The notes under the pieces: generated by a model
The model's database searches: none
Told to the model about the DNA's origin: nothing
The model's input: only the letters and a program-made list of their open reading frames with translations
Part shown: positions 27,996 through 37,384 of the stretch, piece after piece
Layout of the letters: every line of letters begins with the position of its first letter
How positions within the stretch are numbered: the stretch's first letter is position 1
Assembly (NCBI GenBank): GCA_023717605.1
Contig: JAMQPH010000554.1
Coordinates: 1 to 39,014, forward strand
Source: Pyrinomonadaceae bacterium
Lineage (GTDB): Bacteria; Acidobacteriota; Blastocatellia; Pyrinomonadales; Pyrinomonadaceae
DNA: 39,014 bases
Reading direction: 5' to 3'
Made by a program: the position numbers and the translations under genes

Positions 27996-28523
27996 ATGAT
28001 TCACAATGCCACAGACAGCCTCTTTCTTAGGCTGATCGGTATTTTGCTCTGCGTTGCGCTGTTCGGTTTGTTCGGTGCCTATTTGGGAACCCAGGCGAAC
28101 GCTCAGGCAAAGTCGCAGCCCAAAACCTCCAATGTCCTCAGCGAGCCGGCAGCAACCCAGCAGCCGCCCTACAGCGACTACAAGGGCGTGCGGATCGGCA
28201 TGAGCATGGAAGAAGCCCGAGTGAAGCTGGGCCAGCCTACGCGAGAATTTGAGAATCAGGACCTCTATGTGGTTTCTGAAACGGAAACGGCGCAGGTTTT
28301 CTACGATGCCAAGCACAAAATCACCGCAATCACGATTGATTACCTGGGCGATAAGAGTGGTGCACCGGACAACAAGGCAATAGTGGGCGATAACATCCAG
28401 ACGAAACCGGACGGCTCGATGTACAAGCTCGTGCGTTACGAGCAGCTGGGTTTCTGGGTGTCATTCAATCGCACTGCCGGTGAACTTGGGATCATCACCG
28501 TAACGATTCAGAAGATCTGGTAG
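27996..28523 (+). CDS. Exported/anchored hypothetical protein with BamE/SmpA-like segment
   Basis: N-terminal hydrophobic segment; YKGVRIGMSMEEARVKLGQPTREFEN...QVFYDAKHKITAITIDY. Confidence 0.6.
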   Translation: MIHNATDSLFLRLIGILLCVALFGLFGAYLGTQANAQAKSQPKTSNVLSEPAATQQPPYSDYKGVRIGMSMEEARVKLGQPTREFENQDLYVVSETETAQVFYDAKHKITAITIDYLGDKSGAPDNKAIVGDNIQTKPDGSMYKLVRYEQLGFWVSFNRTAGELGIITVTIQKIW

Positions 28524-28548
28524 GCGTGGAAACGGGAGCTCCAAGATC

Positions 28549-29085
28549 GTGGCTGACGCACAATCTCAAGACCGAGAGATCACGCGCCGTAGGTTCTGCA
28601 ACGGTCTGTTACTGACCTCGACAGGACTGCTCTTTGCAGCGACAACTCCCGTTTCGGAAGCTGCGGCTCGGCAGGAACCTTTGCTTGCTTATCCGCCGTT
28701 GAGGATTGAAGGCGCGGAGAGGTTGATGCCCGGCTCGTCCCTTTACTTCGTTTATCCACGAGCGACTGATCCGGCAATCCTTGTGCGCGCGGAAGACGGA
28801 CAATACTACGCTTACAGCCAGAGGTGTTCGCATATGGGTTGCTCAATTTACTTTGAGCGCGCCAGCCGTCGGTTGGAGTGCCCCTGCCATAAGGGTGCAT
28901 TCAACACGCAAACGGGTTTTGTTCTGAATGGACCACCTTTGCGTCCGCTGGATCTGATTGTCTTGCAGATACGCGCAGGCGGTGAAGTCTGGGCAGTGGG
29001 TCGAGGGGTTGGCAGCACCGACCGCAAATGTCAACGCCCCGCCAGTGCTGAAGCTGTCTCTGAGAGGGTAGCTATGCGTCAATGA
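28549..29085 (+). CDS. Rieske 2Fe-2S protein with Tat-like leader
   Basis: GTG start; RRRFCNGLLLTSTGLLFAATTP leader; Rieske motifs CSHMGC and CPCHKGAF. Confidence 0.9.
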   Translation: MADAQSQDREITRRRFCNGLLLTSTGLLFAATTPVSEAAARQEPLLAYPPLRIEGAERLMPGSSLYFVYPRATDPAILVRAEDGQYYAYSQRCSHMGCSIYFERASRRLECPCHKGAFNTQTGFVLNGPPLRPLDLIVLQIRAGGEVWAVGRGVGSTDRKCQRPASAEAVSERVAMRQ

Positions 29086-29121
29086 CGAATCCGTACTGCC
29101 GATAACAAAACACGGTCGGCC

Positions 29122-30138
29122 TTGTTAGAATCGGTCTTACCAGAAATCTCCTTCGGAGGGGCGTTTCCGGACGTGGAACAGCAACAAACCAAACTATCAG
29201 TCCTCGTCGTTAATGATGAACCGGCCCAACTAACGGTGCTGCGAGAAGTGCTGCGAGATGCGGGCTTCTTCGTCCTGACGGCGGCAGATGGTGACGAGGG
29301 CTTCGAAGTGGCGAAACTACAGCGTCCGGACCTGGTGATCAGCGACGTGACAATGCCCCACGTCTCCGGCATCGAACTCTGCCGACTGATCCGTTCTGAT
29401 GATGAGTTGGAGACCACTCCCGTGCTACTCATAAGCGGCCTGAGAAAGGATGATCAGAGCGTGCTTGAGGGTTTCGGGGCAGGTGCCGACGACTACCTTG
29501 AGATTCCCATTAACCCGCTGCGCCTGATCGCGCAGTCGGCTCGTCTGATAGAGCGGAAGAAGGCGGAGGAGGCATTGCGGGACCTGTCGCTTACAGACGA
29601 TCTGACAACGTTGCGTAACCGACGAGGCTTTATCACTCTTTGCGGGCAGTATTTGGAGCTGGTACGGAGTCGCCGGATTGCCGGCGGCTTAATGTTGGTA
29701 TACGCGGACATTGACGGACTGAAGCATATTAATGACCGCTTCGGCCATCAGGAAGGGTCACAGACCATTGTCCAAACGGCGGAGATTCTAAAGAAGAGCT
29801 GTCGCAGCTCAGATATCGTCGGGCGCATCGGTGGCGACGAGTTCACGGTGTTAGCGGTAGGTGCTGATACGGCTGAGGAGATCACCGCCCGGATTGAAGA
29901 GCAGCTCAAAATTCATAATGCTAATGGTAGTCGTCCATACCAACTGTCTTTGAGCCTAGGAGTAACGCGGATCGAACCGGGCAGCAGAGCCTCCATGGAC
30001 GATCTGTTGGCTAGAGCTGATCAGGCAATGTATGAGCATAAGAATGTGAAGAAGGCTCATCTGACTCTGGGCGCGGCTTCAACTGGCGGACATGACGAAT
30101 TTGGGAGTAAGTCAACTCGTCACCGCAATCATCCCTGA
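29122..30138 (+). CDS. Receiver-GGDEF response regulator (diguanylate cyclase)
   Basis: SVLVVNDEPAQLTVLREVLRDAGF...PDLVISDVTMPHVSGIELC; RSSD-5x-GGDEF (I-site plus active site). TTG start, exact position uncertain. Confidence 0.92.
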   Translation: MLESVLPEISFGGAFPDVEQQQTKLSVLVVNDEPAQLTVLREVLRDAGFFVLTAADGDEGFEVAKLQRPDLVISDVTMPHVSGIELCRLIRSDDELETTPVLLISGLRKDDQSVLEGFGAGADDYLEIPINPLRLIAQSARLIERKKAEEALRDLSLTDDLTTLRNRRGFITLCGQYLELVRSRRIAGGLMLVYADIDGLKHINDRFGHQEGSQTIVQTAEILKKSCRSSDIVGRIGGDEFTVLAVGADTAEEITARIEEQLKIHNANGSRPYQLSLSLGVTRIEPGSRASMDDLLARADQAMYEHKNVKKAHLTLGAASTGGHDEFGSKSTRHRNHP

Positions 30139-30195
30139 GACTAGAAGTGACGCCGGAAGCGTATCAGCTCTTCAATAGCGGCCGGACTTTAACGG

Positions 30196-30957
30196 CTAGG
30201 CAGCCTGAGCTTTTGAGAGTAATTCAAGAGCTCCATATGCGGCGCGTTCGCCCACAGCAATCATCCGATCGACAGCGGCCGCGCCAGGAACGTAACCCGT
30301 GGCGGGAATCTCAGGATGAATGTGAATGTCTGTATGTGCCAGCGCGAATCGATAATGGGAGGGATACGCTCGAGCGATCCACCGCCGGTCGGATGGAGAC
30401 CAGCCCAACGAGCGCATTAGCGAACTCCATTCCCAGACATCGGAAGCAATAACAAGGTCGGCATCAAGCTCGCGGCAGACATGAGTTGGCAGCACACAGG
30501 AGAAGCCGCCGTCTTTGAGCTGTAAGCCTTCGCGGATAACGGGCCGGCGAAGTAGACGCAAGGCGCAACTTGCGCTGATTGCCGATGGAAGTAACCCACT
30601 CGTCATGGTATGCGGCTTGTTTGATGGCACGACGGTCGCAACTGCGGCAAAGCGAGTGTTCAGTTTTTCGAATGTTGCCGGCAGATACTGAGCGGCGAAT
30701 CGCTCGAGGGTTTTTCCGTGCAACAAACCAGGCCAAAATACAGACCGAGCCATGTCAGCCATTTCGCGCCAGTCCATTCCGGCCGCCAGTGCAGCACCTA
30801 TGATGCTGCCTACGCTTGTTCCCGCCACCACTGCGGGTTTAACGCCGGCAATGTCCAAGGCCTTGATGACACCAATATGAGCAAGTCCACGAACGGCTCC
30901 GCCACTAAGAGCCAGCCCAACTCGTTTGGATTGAAGTGAGTCAAGAATGCTTGCCAT
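30196..30957 (-). CDS. Patatin-like phospholipase
   Basis: VGLALSGGAVRGLAHIGVIKALDIAGVKPAVVAGTSVGSIIGAALAAG (GxSxG), later LKDGGF (DGG). Confidence 0.9.
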   Translation of the reverse strand: MASILDSLQSKRVGLALSGGAVRGLAHIGVIKALDIAGVKPAVVAGTSVGSIIGAALAAGMDWREMADMARSVFWPGLLHGKTLERFAAQYLPATFEKLNTRFAAVATVVPSNKPHTMTSGLLPSAISASCALRLLRRPVIREGLQLKDGGFSCVLPTHVCRELDADLVIASDVWEWSSLMRSLGWSPSDRRWIARAYPSHYRFALAHTDIHIHPEIPATGYVPGAAAVDRMIAVGERAAYGALELLSKAQAA

Positions 30958-31036
30958 GTCGCGCAATTATCACATTGAATATCCGGATCCAGGAAGCGAC
31001 GTCGAAACGTCAGGTGATCGACTCGCGCGTATTTCC

Positions 31037-31780
31037 ATGCTTCTTCCGCCGTCAGAAACGCTGGCGGATAAGGATCTTGGTCGAAATCTTTTGACACGCA
31101 CTGTCGACACGGTGCTTGCTTTGCTACGCAACCATTTACTTCCAATTCACTGGCTTTTTGTAGCTATCACCGCGACGGTCCTGTTCCTCTATGTGAAATT
31201 AGTCGCAGTGACTGCGCACGTTGTCACCGCCGGCAGCCCAACGTGGCCGCATGTGCCAACACCCAGCATTCTGGCCTTATGGCACCGGGATGCACCTTCG
31301 CTGCTGGTGGCATTCGCCATACGACGCCCTCCCGCCCGAACGGTGCTCATGATTGCGCGGGATCCGCGGGGCGATTATCTAGCGTTACTCTGCCGCTTAG
31401 TTGGTCTCGGCGTGGTCCGCGGAGACAGCGAAGAGGGTGGATGGGAAGCTCTGTTACAGCTGACCAATGAGCTGGCGAACGGCGCGTGTGCAGTCTTAAC
31501 CGCAGATGGCAGGGGACCGGCTCGCATTGCGAAGGTTGGCGCACTAGCCTTGGCCTCTACTGCAGGTGTGCCGCTAATTCCGCTCGCCGTTGATTGTCAC
31601 CCGGCAATTGAAGAACGTCACAAATGGGATGCGGCGCGCAATCCTCTTCCGTTCAGCTCCGTATTGGTCTCAGTGGGAACATCGCGAAGTTTCGAACCAT
31701 TTGTCGATCCTGAATCGATTGAGCAAGCACGAGAGTGGCTTGAGGAAGCTCTTAATCAGGCTAGTTCAGCGTTTCGTTAG
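31037..31780 (+). CDS. DUF374/LPLAT-like acyltransferase
   Basis: SILALWHRDAPSLLVAFAIRRPPARTVLMIARDPRGDYLALLCRLVGLGVVRGDSEEGGWEALLQL...LTADGRGPARIAKVGALALASTAGVPLIPLAV. ORF open from 30947; ATG 31037 preferred. Confidence 0.8.
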   Translation: MLLPPSETLADKDLGRNLLTRTVDTVLALLRNHLLPIHWLFVAITATVLFLYVKLVAVTAHVVTAGSPTWPHVPTPSILALWHRDAPSLLVAFAIRRPPARTVLMIARDPRGDYLALLCRLVGLGVVRGDSEEGGWEALLQLTNELANGACAVLTADGRGPARIAKVGALALASTAGVPLIPLAVDCHPAIEERHKWDAARNPLPFSSVLVSVGTSRSFEPFVDPESIEQAREWLEEALNQASSAFR

Positions 31781-34546
31781 TCATTCTCTCCTGCGCATTT
31801 CGTCGAGCATCTGCTGAATCCGCTGTTTCAGAACCGTCGTCACCTCTTCGTAAGCGATTTCATCATCCGTCTCATTTGAAGCTATCTCTCGCGCGTCGAT
31901 CGGTTCGCCGAAACGTATCTTCACCTTTGCCAGGCGGAACCGCCACGACTTGCGCGGCCAGATGAGATAAGCGCCGTCCAAAGCGACTGGCACGATCGGC
32001 AGATTCAGTTCTATACCCAAAATCGCCGCCCCCTTCTTGAACTCTTGCAGTTGGCCATCAAAGGAGCGTTGGCCCTCAGGGTATACATTCAGAATCTTAC
32101 CGGCGCGCAGTCCCGCGGCACCGGCGCGCATCGCGCGCAGCAGTTGTTCGTCTGGATCGATGGGGACAACATTAATCAAACGTGCCAGTTGGGCCATGGC
32201 TGCGTTTGTAAAGTACATACTCGCGCCGACATGAAAAATGTTTTGAAGCACATGGCGGGGATACGACGCGCAGATAAGAAACGGATCTACGTAGCTTTGA
32301 TGGTTCGGACAGATTAGATACGGTGGTTCAAGCTGCGTCAGCACTTCCCTGCCCCTTACCTCCATGCGAAATAAGAGACGTGCTCCGAGGTTAATCAGCC
32401 GCAGCACGACATACGCAAACAGCACCAACACTGGTTTGGGCTTGAGAAGTTGCTCCATCTCCCGCAGTTCCTCAGGTGGTCCCGCCAATACCTCCTGCCA
32501 GTGGAATTCCGCGCCGGCCGGCGCCAATCGTCGTGGTCCACCGCTGAGTTCTGCGTTAGCCATCTGAATCAGTTCGCCAACTGTTTGAGCGGTGGATACT
32601 TCTTCGGGCTTGAGTTCGATGCCCAGGTTTTGTTCGACACTGACAACACATTCCGCGCGCGCAAGCGAGTCAAGCCCCAGATCAATTTCCAAGTTCATCT
32701 GCGGATGAATTAGCTCAAGATCGCGAACGTGCTGTTTTACCGCCGAAACTGTGGCGCGGCCGGCTGGTGAATCCATCAACGCTCGGTCAGTTTCGTTAGG
32801 GACAATAGCTTTCGGCTTTCGCCCGTTGCCTGCTCGCTCCTTCTGCGTCTCAAGTTGGCTTCGCAGTTCGAACCGCATTATTTTGCGGGTGGTCGTGCGC
32901 GGTAACGGCTCAGCGCGAAGGACAAAATCATGCACGCGCTGATATTCGGGCAGTTCACGGCCGAGGTTTTCCAGCTCCCAAACAACCCACTCCCGGGAGT
33001 TCGAAATGTGCTGAGCCTTGAGGTGTTCGAAATTCGGTACCACGACCGCGCATAATTTTTCTGCTCTTTTGAACTGACTTTCTTCATCTTTGACGCCGAG
33101 CACGCAGACCTCGCTAACAAACGCCGAGTGTTCGTAGTGCGCTTCCACATCTTCGGGGAAGACATTCTTGCCAGACGGTAACTTGATCACGTCTTTCTTA
33201 CGGCCGACTATGTAGAGGTGCCCGCGTTTGTCAAAGCGCCCCAGATCGCCAGAGCGAAAAAATCCCTCGGCTGTAAATGCTTCGCGGTTAGCTTCCGGAT
33301 TCTGGTAGTAGCCTGACATCACTACTGGCCCGCGAATCAACACTTCGCCGATCCCTTCTCCGTCCGGTTCGTCAATCCTGACCTCGACACCGTTCAGTGG
33401 AGTGCCTACCGAACCAATCTTGTTGTCCTCAAAGCGAGTAACCGTGGCGGCACCGCTCGTCTCTGTCAGGCCGTAGCCCTGCAAGATTGTGAAACCCAAA
33501 CGGTAAAAAGCCTTCGCAACATCCTCGTCGAAGTTGGCGCCGGCAGAAACCGCCAAGCGTAGTTTGCCGCCAAAGGAGTGGTGTATGGGTTTGAAGAAGA
33601 AGCGACCAGCATTCACCCCAAACCAGTCGCGCAGCCAGCCATTAAGCGCAAGCATGACTCGAAAGATAATCCGGACCGGCGCTGGTCGCGCTTGTACTGA
33701 GTCAAATATCTTTTTGTGAAATAGGTACCACAGGCGTGGCACTCCGATTAACGCCGTCGCACCGCTTTCCCTCAATCCCAGTTCAATCCCCACACTGCTC
33801 AACTGGGCCAGGTAAACAACACGCGCTCCTATGATGGTCGATAGCCACAGATTTACAATTTGTGAGTAGGCATGAAATAGCGGTAGGAGACTAAGGACGA
33901 CCTCCTGGTCGCTAATGCGCAGCACCTCCTGGACCTTATCGCTCTCAGCGTAGATGTTTCCATGAGTGAGCGGCACCGCCTTCGGCACTCCGGTCGTCCC
34001 TGAGGTGTATATGAGAACCGCTAGATCCTCCGCCTTAGCGGGTGGCTGAGCCTCATTGAACTCCTTTGGCGTGGGGGTCTCTGCCCAGTCCTCAAAACTA
34101 GCCAGGCCATTTGGTTCTGTGAGGCGTTCCAGGGCCACTGCGGGAATGTTACGGCCCATTTGCTCGCAGGCCGCCCGAAACTTATCCAGTGAAGATGGTG
34201 AAACAAATGCGAGTTTCGCTTCAGAGCCTTTAAGAAAGGCGGCCAGTGCTTGCCTTGTCGCCGTGGGATCCAGCGGTGTAACCACCGCGCCTCTATAGAT
34301 GATGCTGAGGTAAGCAATGGCCCAATTAGGGTGATTCTCACCGATAAGTGCGACCCGCTCGCCGAAAGCAATTCCCTCCTGGGTCAGGCGATACGCAATG
34401 CTACGTACCTGGGCCAGCATTGAACCGAAGGTAATCGTCTGCTTACCCGCGGGCTCAATCACCATCATCGCTATTCTGTCAGGCCGACTGGCCGCCGCCG
34501 CCACGACTCGCTCACAGAAAGTTTGCTGTTGTGCCGATGCTTCCAT
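31781..34546 (-). CDS. Fusion: AMP-dependent acyl ligase + acyl carrier protein + PlsC acyltransferase
   Basis: LIYTSGTTGVPKAVPLTHGN; LQGYGLTETSGAATVT; EIDLGLDSLARAECVV (ACP Ser); CPNHQSYVDPFLI (HX4D) and YPEGQRSFDGQLQEFKKGAAILGIELNLPIVPVAL. ATG 34546 in frame; TTG 34558 in the ORF track. Confidence 0.93.
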   Translation of the reverse strand: MEASAQQQTFCERVVAAAASRPDRIAMMVIEPAGKQTITFGSMLAQVRSIAYRLTQEGIAFGERVALIGENHPNWAIAYLSIIYRGAVVTPLDPTATRQALAAFLKGSEAKLAFVSPSSLDKFRAACEQMGRNIPAVALERLTEPNGLASFEDWAETPTPKEFNEAQPPAKAEDLAVLIYTSGTTGVPKAVPLTHGNIYAESDKVQEVLRISDQEVVLSLLPLFHAYSQIVNLWLSTIIGARVVYLAQLSSVGIELGLRESGATALIGVPRLWYLFHKKIFDSVQARPAPVRIIFRVMLALNGWLRDWFGVNAGRFFFKPIHHSFGGKLRLAVSAGANFDEDVAKAFYRLGFTILQGYGLTETSGAATVTRFEDNKIGSVGTPLNGVEVRIDEPDGEGIGEVLIRGPVVMSGYYQNPEANREAFTAEGFFRSGDLGRFDKRGHLYIVGRKKDVIKLPSGKNVFPEDVEAHYEHSAFVSEVCVLGVKDEESQFKRAEKLCAVVVPNFEHLKAQHISNSREWVVWELENLGRELPEYQRVHDFVLRAEPLPRTTTRKIMRFELRSQLETQKERAGNGRKPKAIVPNETDRALMDSPAGRATVSAVKQHVRDLELIHPQMNLEIDLGLDSLARAECVVSVEQNLGIELKPEEVSTAQTVGELIQMANAELSGGPRRLAPAGAEFHWQEVLAGPPEELREMEQLLKPKPVLVLFAYVVLRLINLGARLLFRMEVRGREVLTQLEPPYLICPNHQSYVDPFLICASYPRHVLQNIFHVGASMYFTNAAMAQLARLINVVPIDPDEQLLRAMRAGAAGLRAGKILNVYPEGQRSFDGQLQEFKKGAAILGIELNLPIVPVALDGAYLIWPRKSWRFRLAKVKIRFGEPIDAREIASNETDDEIAYEEVTTVLKQRIQQMLDEMRRRE

Positions 34547-34550
34547 GAAT

Positions 34551-34796
34551 CTATCCAATGAGCGTTAACAGGTACATCAGGCCCACCCCGAATATTAGGG
34601 CAATGAGCTACAAACCCGATCTGGCTGGTTTGCGTTCTTTCTGGAGCTCGGGCAGGAGATCGGCAACGGTAGTTGCCAATCCGACGGAGATACTGACCGA
34701 GTAAGCGGCCCCGACCAGCATGCCATCAATCAGATTGTGTGCAGCATCAGCAATCAGGTTGAGATAACCCACTGCTTGAATTGTGCGTTGGCTCTC
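34551..34796 (-). pseudogene. ZIP-family metal transporter remnant
   Basis: Minus-strand IQAVGYLNLIADAAHNLIDGMLVGAAYSVSISVGLATTVADLLPELQKERKPARSGL*LIALIFGVGLMYLLTLIG*; matches ZIP TM4-TM5 (LN-IAD-HN-IDG) joined to a C-terminal TM. Confidence 0.78.
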
Positions 34797-34865
34797 ACCT
34801 TCGAATTCGTGCGCATGCCTCCAGCGAGAAACTTCCCTAGAACTGAGAAAGTCAAAATACCCACT

Positions 34866-35783
34866 TCACTCTCTGGCCCTAACCACCGCGACCGAGCAGT
34901 TTGCCTGCGCGGCAACTTTGGCGGATACGCTTCCGAGCATCTGATGCTTCAGATCTGAGGCCCCTGTCGCTCCCAACACTATTAAATCGTACTCTTCCAA
35001 TTCTGCCTCCCCGAGAATCTCATTGGCTGGGCTTCCTTCACGAATCACGGTCTTCACTCCAAGAGCATAACCTTCGAGTTGGCCTTCGGCCTGTTCGACT
35101 ATGGTTTCCGCCTCACGTCCGAGCTCCTTTTCAAGCTGGATTTCCGGATCGACCTGATCGGGAATGTCATCAGGGTAGTTGAGCCATTCTGGACTTAGAC
35201 CAAGATGAACCCACGGCGTCTCGACCACGTGCATCACAGTTACCTCGGCTGCCCCGATATCAAAGTACAGCCTCAACGCATTCAAGGCACGCTGCGAAGC
35301 GCCGGAGCCATCCACAGCGACCAGGGCCCGCCAGTTGCTCTCGTTAGACGGTTTGCGGACGACCAGCACCACCCCGCGCCCGTGCTCGACGGCCCGCCCC
35401 GCCACCGGACCAATACCAATTAGAGATCGATCTTTCCGGCCAGTGGCCCCTACTACTGTGACGTCGTATTCTCCAGTCAATTGTTGAATAATGCCTGCCG
35501 GCGATCCAAACTGTGTAATGGGTTCCGACTTAACCCCTTCTTTGGCGAGTGCCGCTTGACCGGTGGACACTATCGCTTGAGTCTCCTTACCGATTCTCTG
35601 ACGGTAGGCGTCCCTTATTCGCATATGGCCATTTCGCGAGCCATTCGCCGACAGTTTGATCACCGGCTCAGGGGCAACACAAAGTACCGAGACCGCGTTC
35701 TTCTGTTTGCGCAGGAAGCGGCTGGCGGCTCTAAGTGCCGCGGTTGCTTCGGGTGAGCCGTCTGTCGCCATCAACGTTTTCAT
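34866..35783 (-). CDS. Universal stress protein, two domains
   Basis: MKTLMATDGSPEATAALRAASRFLRKQ...VVGATGRKDRSLIGIGPVAGRAVEHG...ALVAVDGSGASQRALNALRLYF...LGATGASDLKHQMLGSVSAKVAAQANCSVAVVR. Confidence 0.92.
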   Translation of the reverse strand: MKTLMATDGSPEATAALRAASRFLRKQKNAVSVLCVAPEPVIKLSANGSRNGHMRIRDAYRQRIGKETQAIVSTGQAALAKEGVKSEPITQFGSPAGIIQQLTGEYDVTVVGATGRKDRSLIGIGPVAGRAVEHGRGVVLVVRKPSNESNWRALVAVDGSGASQRALNALRLYFDIGAAEVTVMHVVETPWVHLGLSPEWLNYPDDIPDQVDPEIQLEKELGREAETIVEQAEGQLEGYALGVKTVIREGSPANEILGEAELEEYDLIVLGATGASDLKHQMLGSVSAKVAAQANCSVAVVRARE

Positions 35784-35872
35784 TCAGCACCTCTTTCAGA
35801 AATCACCGGGCGTAACGTTTCCTGGGCCAGCGTGATTCAAAATGAGACCAGGCATCGGTATGTTCTTTCTTC

Positions 35873-36682
35873 TTACCTCATGAACATGTTGCATCTCGTC
35901 GCATGAACATGCGACACGACGTCAGCGAACTCTTCCGGAGGCAAGCCGTAATCAATAACCTGATCGACCGGGGCGTCGATGTTGATCGGCTTAGGATTAT
36001 CAATGACGGCGCAATCATCATCCTCGCGTACGTGATCGCTCGTTTTGACATTTGTGAGAGCTCTCATGACGACTCCCACTCCCAAGCTTCCAAGGGCAGA
36101 GCCAAACATCCCGCGGCGTCTTGCTCCGTAAAGCGCCAGAGCGCCTCCAGCCGCGGTGGCAATCAACCTCGTCGTGGGCGACCAACTAGTCTTCAGGACT
36201 CCCAACCTTTCTTGTCGCGGTCGTCCTCCTTGGAGAGCCGGTATGTCACCGGCCTGGTCGTGTAGTTCCAGCAGGTTCTCGATGTTCTTAACTCCATGTA
36301 GGTCGGCAACAGACTCGAGCAAGAGATGCTCTTCGCTGGCGAGGATTGGACCACTTAGAATTATCAATCCATCGACAGCCTTCACCTCAATTGCGCTCGG
36401 ATGCGAGACGATACGACCTAGCTTTGAACGGACGCGCGCTCTGACAACATCGTCTGAAACATCTCTGATTCGAAACAAAGACTCTGCTTCGGCAAGAACG
36501 CCCATCACGTGATTGCGAACATCCCGACCTGTCTTGCCGGTTACATCACCTGCTACCTTGGCTGCGTGTCTCACCTTGTTGCGCACCAAGGCCCGTCGCC
36601 TTTTCCCGCGATCAGGATCAAACAGATACATCAAACCTGCGCCCAAGCCCGCTGCACTCATCAACCTCAAGCTCTTATTCAT
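35873..36682 (-). CDS. BON-domain membrane-associated protein with truncated C-terminal SRPBCC-like start
   Basis: YLFDPDRGKRRRALVRNKVRH...VRARVRSKLGRIVSHPSAIEVKAVDGLIILSGPILASEEHLLLESVADLHGVKNIENLLELH...INIDAPVDQVIDYGLPPEEF. Confidence 0.82.
   Translation of the reverse strand: MNKSLRLMSAAGLGAGLMYLFDPDRGKRRRALVRNKVRHAAKVAGDVTGKTGRDVRNHVMGVLAEAESLFRIRDVSDDVVRARVRSKLGRIVSHPSAIEVKAVDGLIILSGPILASEEHLLLESVADLHGVKNIENLLELHDQAGDIPALQGGRPRQERLGVLKTSWSPTTRLIATAAGGALALYGARRRGMFGSALGSLGVGVVMRALTNVKTSDHVREDDDCAVIDNPKPINIDAPVDQVIDYGLPPEEFADVVSHVHATRCNMFMR
35879..35911. repeat. 10-bp direct repeat catgaacatg (35879-35888 and 35902-35911), 23-nt offset
   Basis: Two exact copies at the 3' end of the BON ORF. 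Confidence 0.9.
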
Positions 36683-36739
36683 GATCCACCTCCCGTCTTA
36701 CCAAGGACCTTCCCCGGATCACTTGATTCCCGGGACCCT

Positions 36740-36970
36740 TTAATGAGCTATCTCTTCGTTCTCCTCTTCGCATTCATCACAGCAAAAAGGATTATCGAGT
36801 CCCTCCTCCATGACCGACGCAGCCTGGCTAAACGTAACGTCATCGACGTAGTAAGGTTCATTGCAGAATCCACAGAGGAGCTGCGATTGGTTTGGGCCCA
36901 TCCTGTACCTGGTCGGCCCCTCAACAAAGTTGGTCTGCTCTTCTGGATTCAGTGTTGATCTCAGCCTCAT
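36740..36970 (-). CDS. CxxC-x27-CxxC mini-protein (76 aa), paralog of 23073-23306
   Basis: LLCGFCNEPYYVDDVTFSQAASVMEEGLDNPFCCDECEEENEEI. Confidence 0.85.
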   Translation of the reverse strand: MRLRSTLNPEEQTNFVEGPTRYRMGPNQSQLLCGFCNEPYYVDDVTFSQAASVMEEGLDNPFCCDECEEENEEIAH

Positions 36971-36997
36971 TTCAGTCCTCCTTATATTTAAGCCAAC

Positions 36998-37216
36998 TCA
37001 TTGCCCGCCGAGATCGAGCTTTCTATGAGGGGCGTCAGCCTTCTTCTTAAACTCAGCGGCTAGGGCGCACGCATTCTCTTTGGCCTGGAGTGCTTCCCGC
37101 AAAGCCGCTGAGAGTCGCAGCACGGTCTTCGCTTCGGACGTTTCCGAATGTCGGGCCGACTCTTCAATCTGCTGCAACTCACTCAAAGACAGTCCATTGG
37201 TGGCGACCCAGTTCAT
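36998..37216 (-). CDS. Small hypothetical protein (about 72 aa)
   Basis: MNWVATNGLSLSELQQIEESARHSETSEAKTVLRLSAALREALQAKENACALAAEFKKKAD; in frame in the listed ORF 36998..37312. Confidence 0.5.
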   Translation of the reverse strand: MNWVATNGLSLSELQQIEESARHSETSEAKTVLRLSAALREALQAKENACALAAEFKKKADAPHRKLDLGGQ

Positions 37217-37384
37217 CGTTCGGCCCCCTTCTTGCGGCGGACTAAACGCCTTTCGCCCGATATGAAGACTCCTCGGCAATAGCCCGGACTTCTGCGAAAA
37301 GTGAATAGCCAACTAGCGGCAAGATTGAAATGGGTACAACACCTTCGTTAAGGAACAAGGGCTGTACCCATTGCATCGCCACCT

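Noticed and set aside
30947-30966. Patatin and DUF374-like genes sharing an overlapping CATG as divergent start codons
   Set aside because: The acyltransferase ORF has a better in-frame ATG at 31037, so the shared start is probably an ORF-caller artefact.
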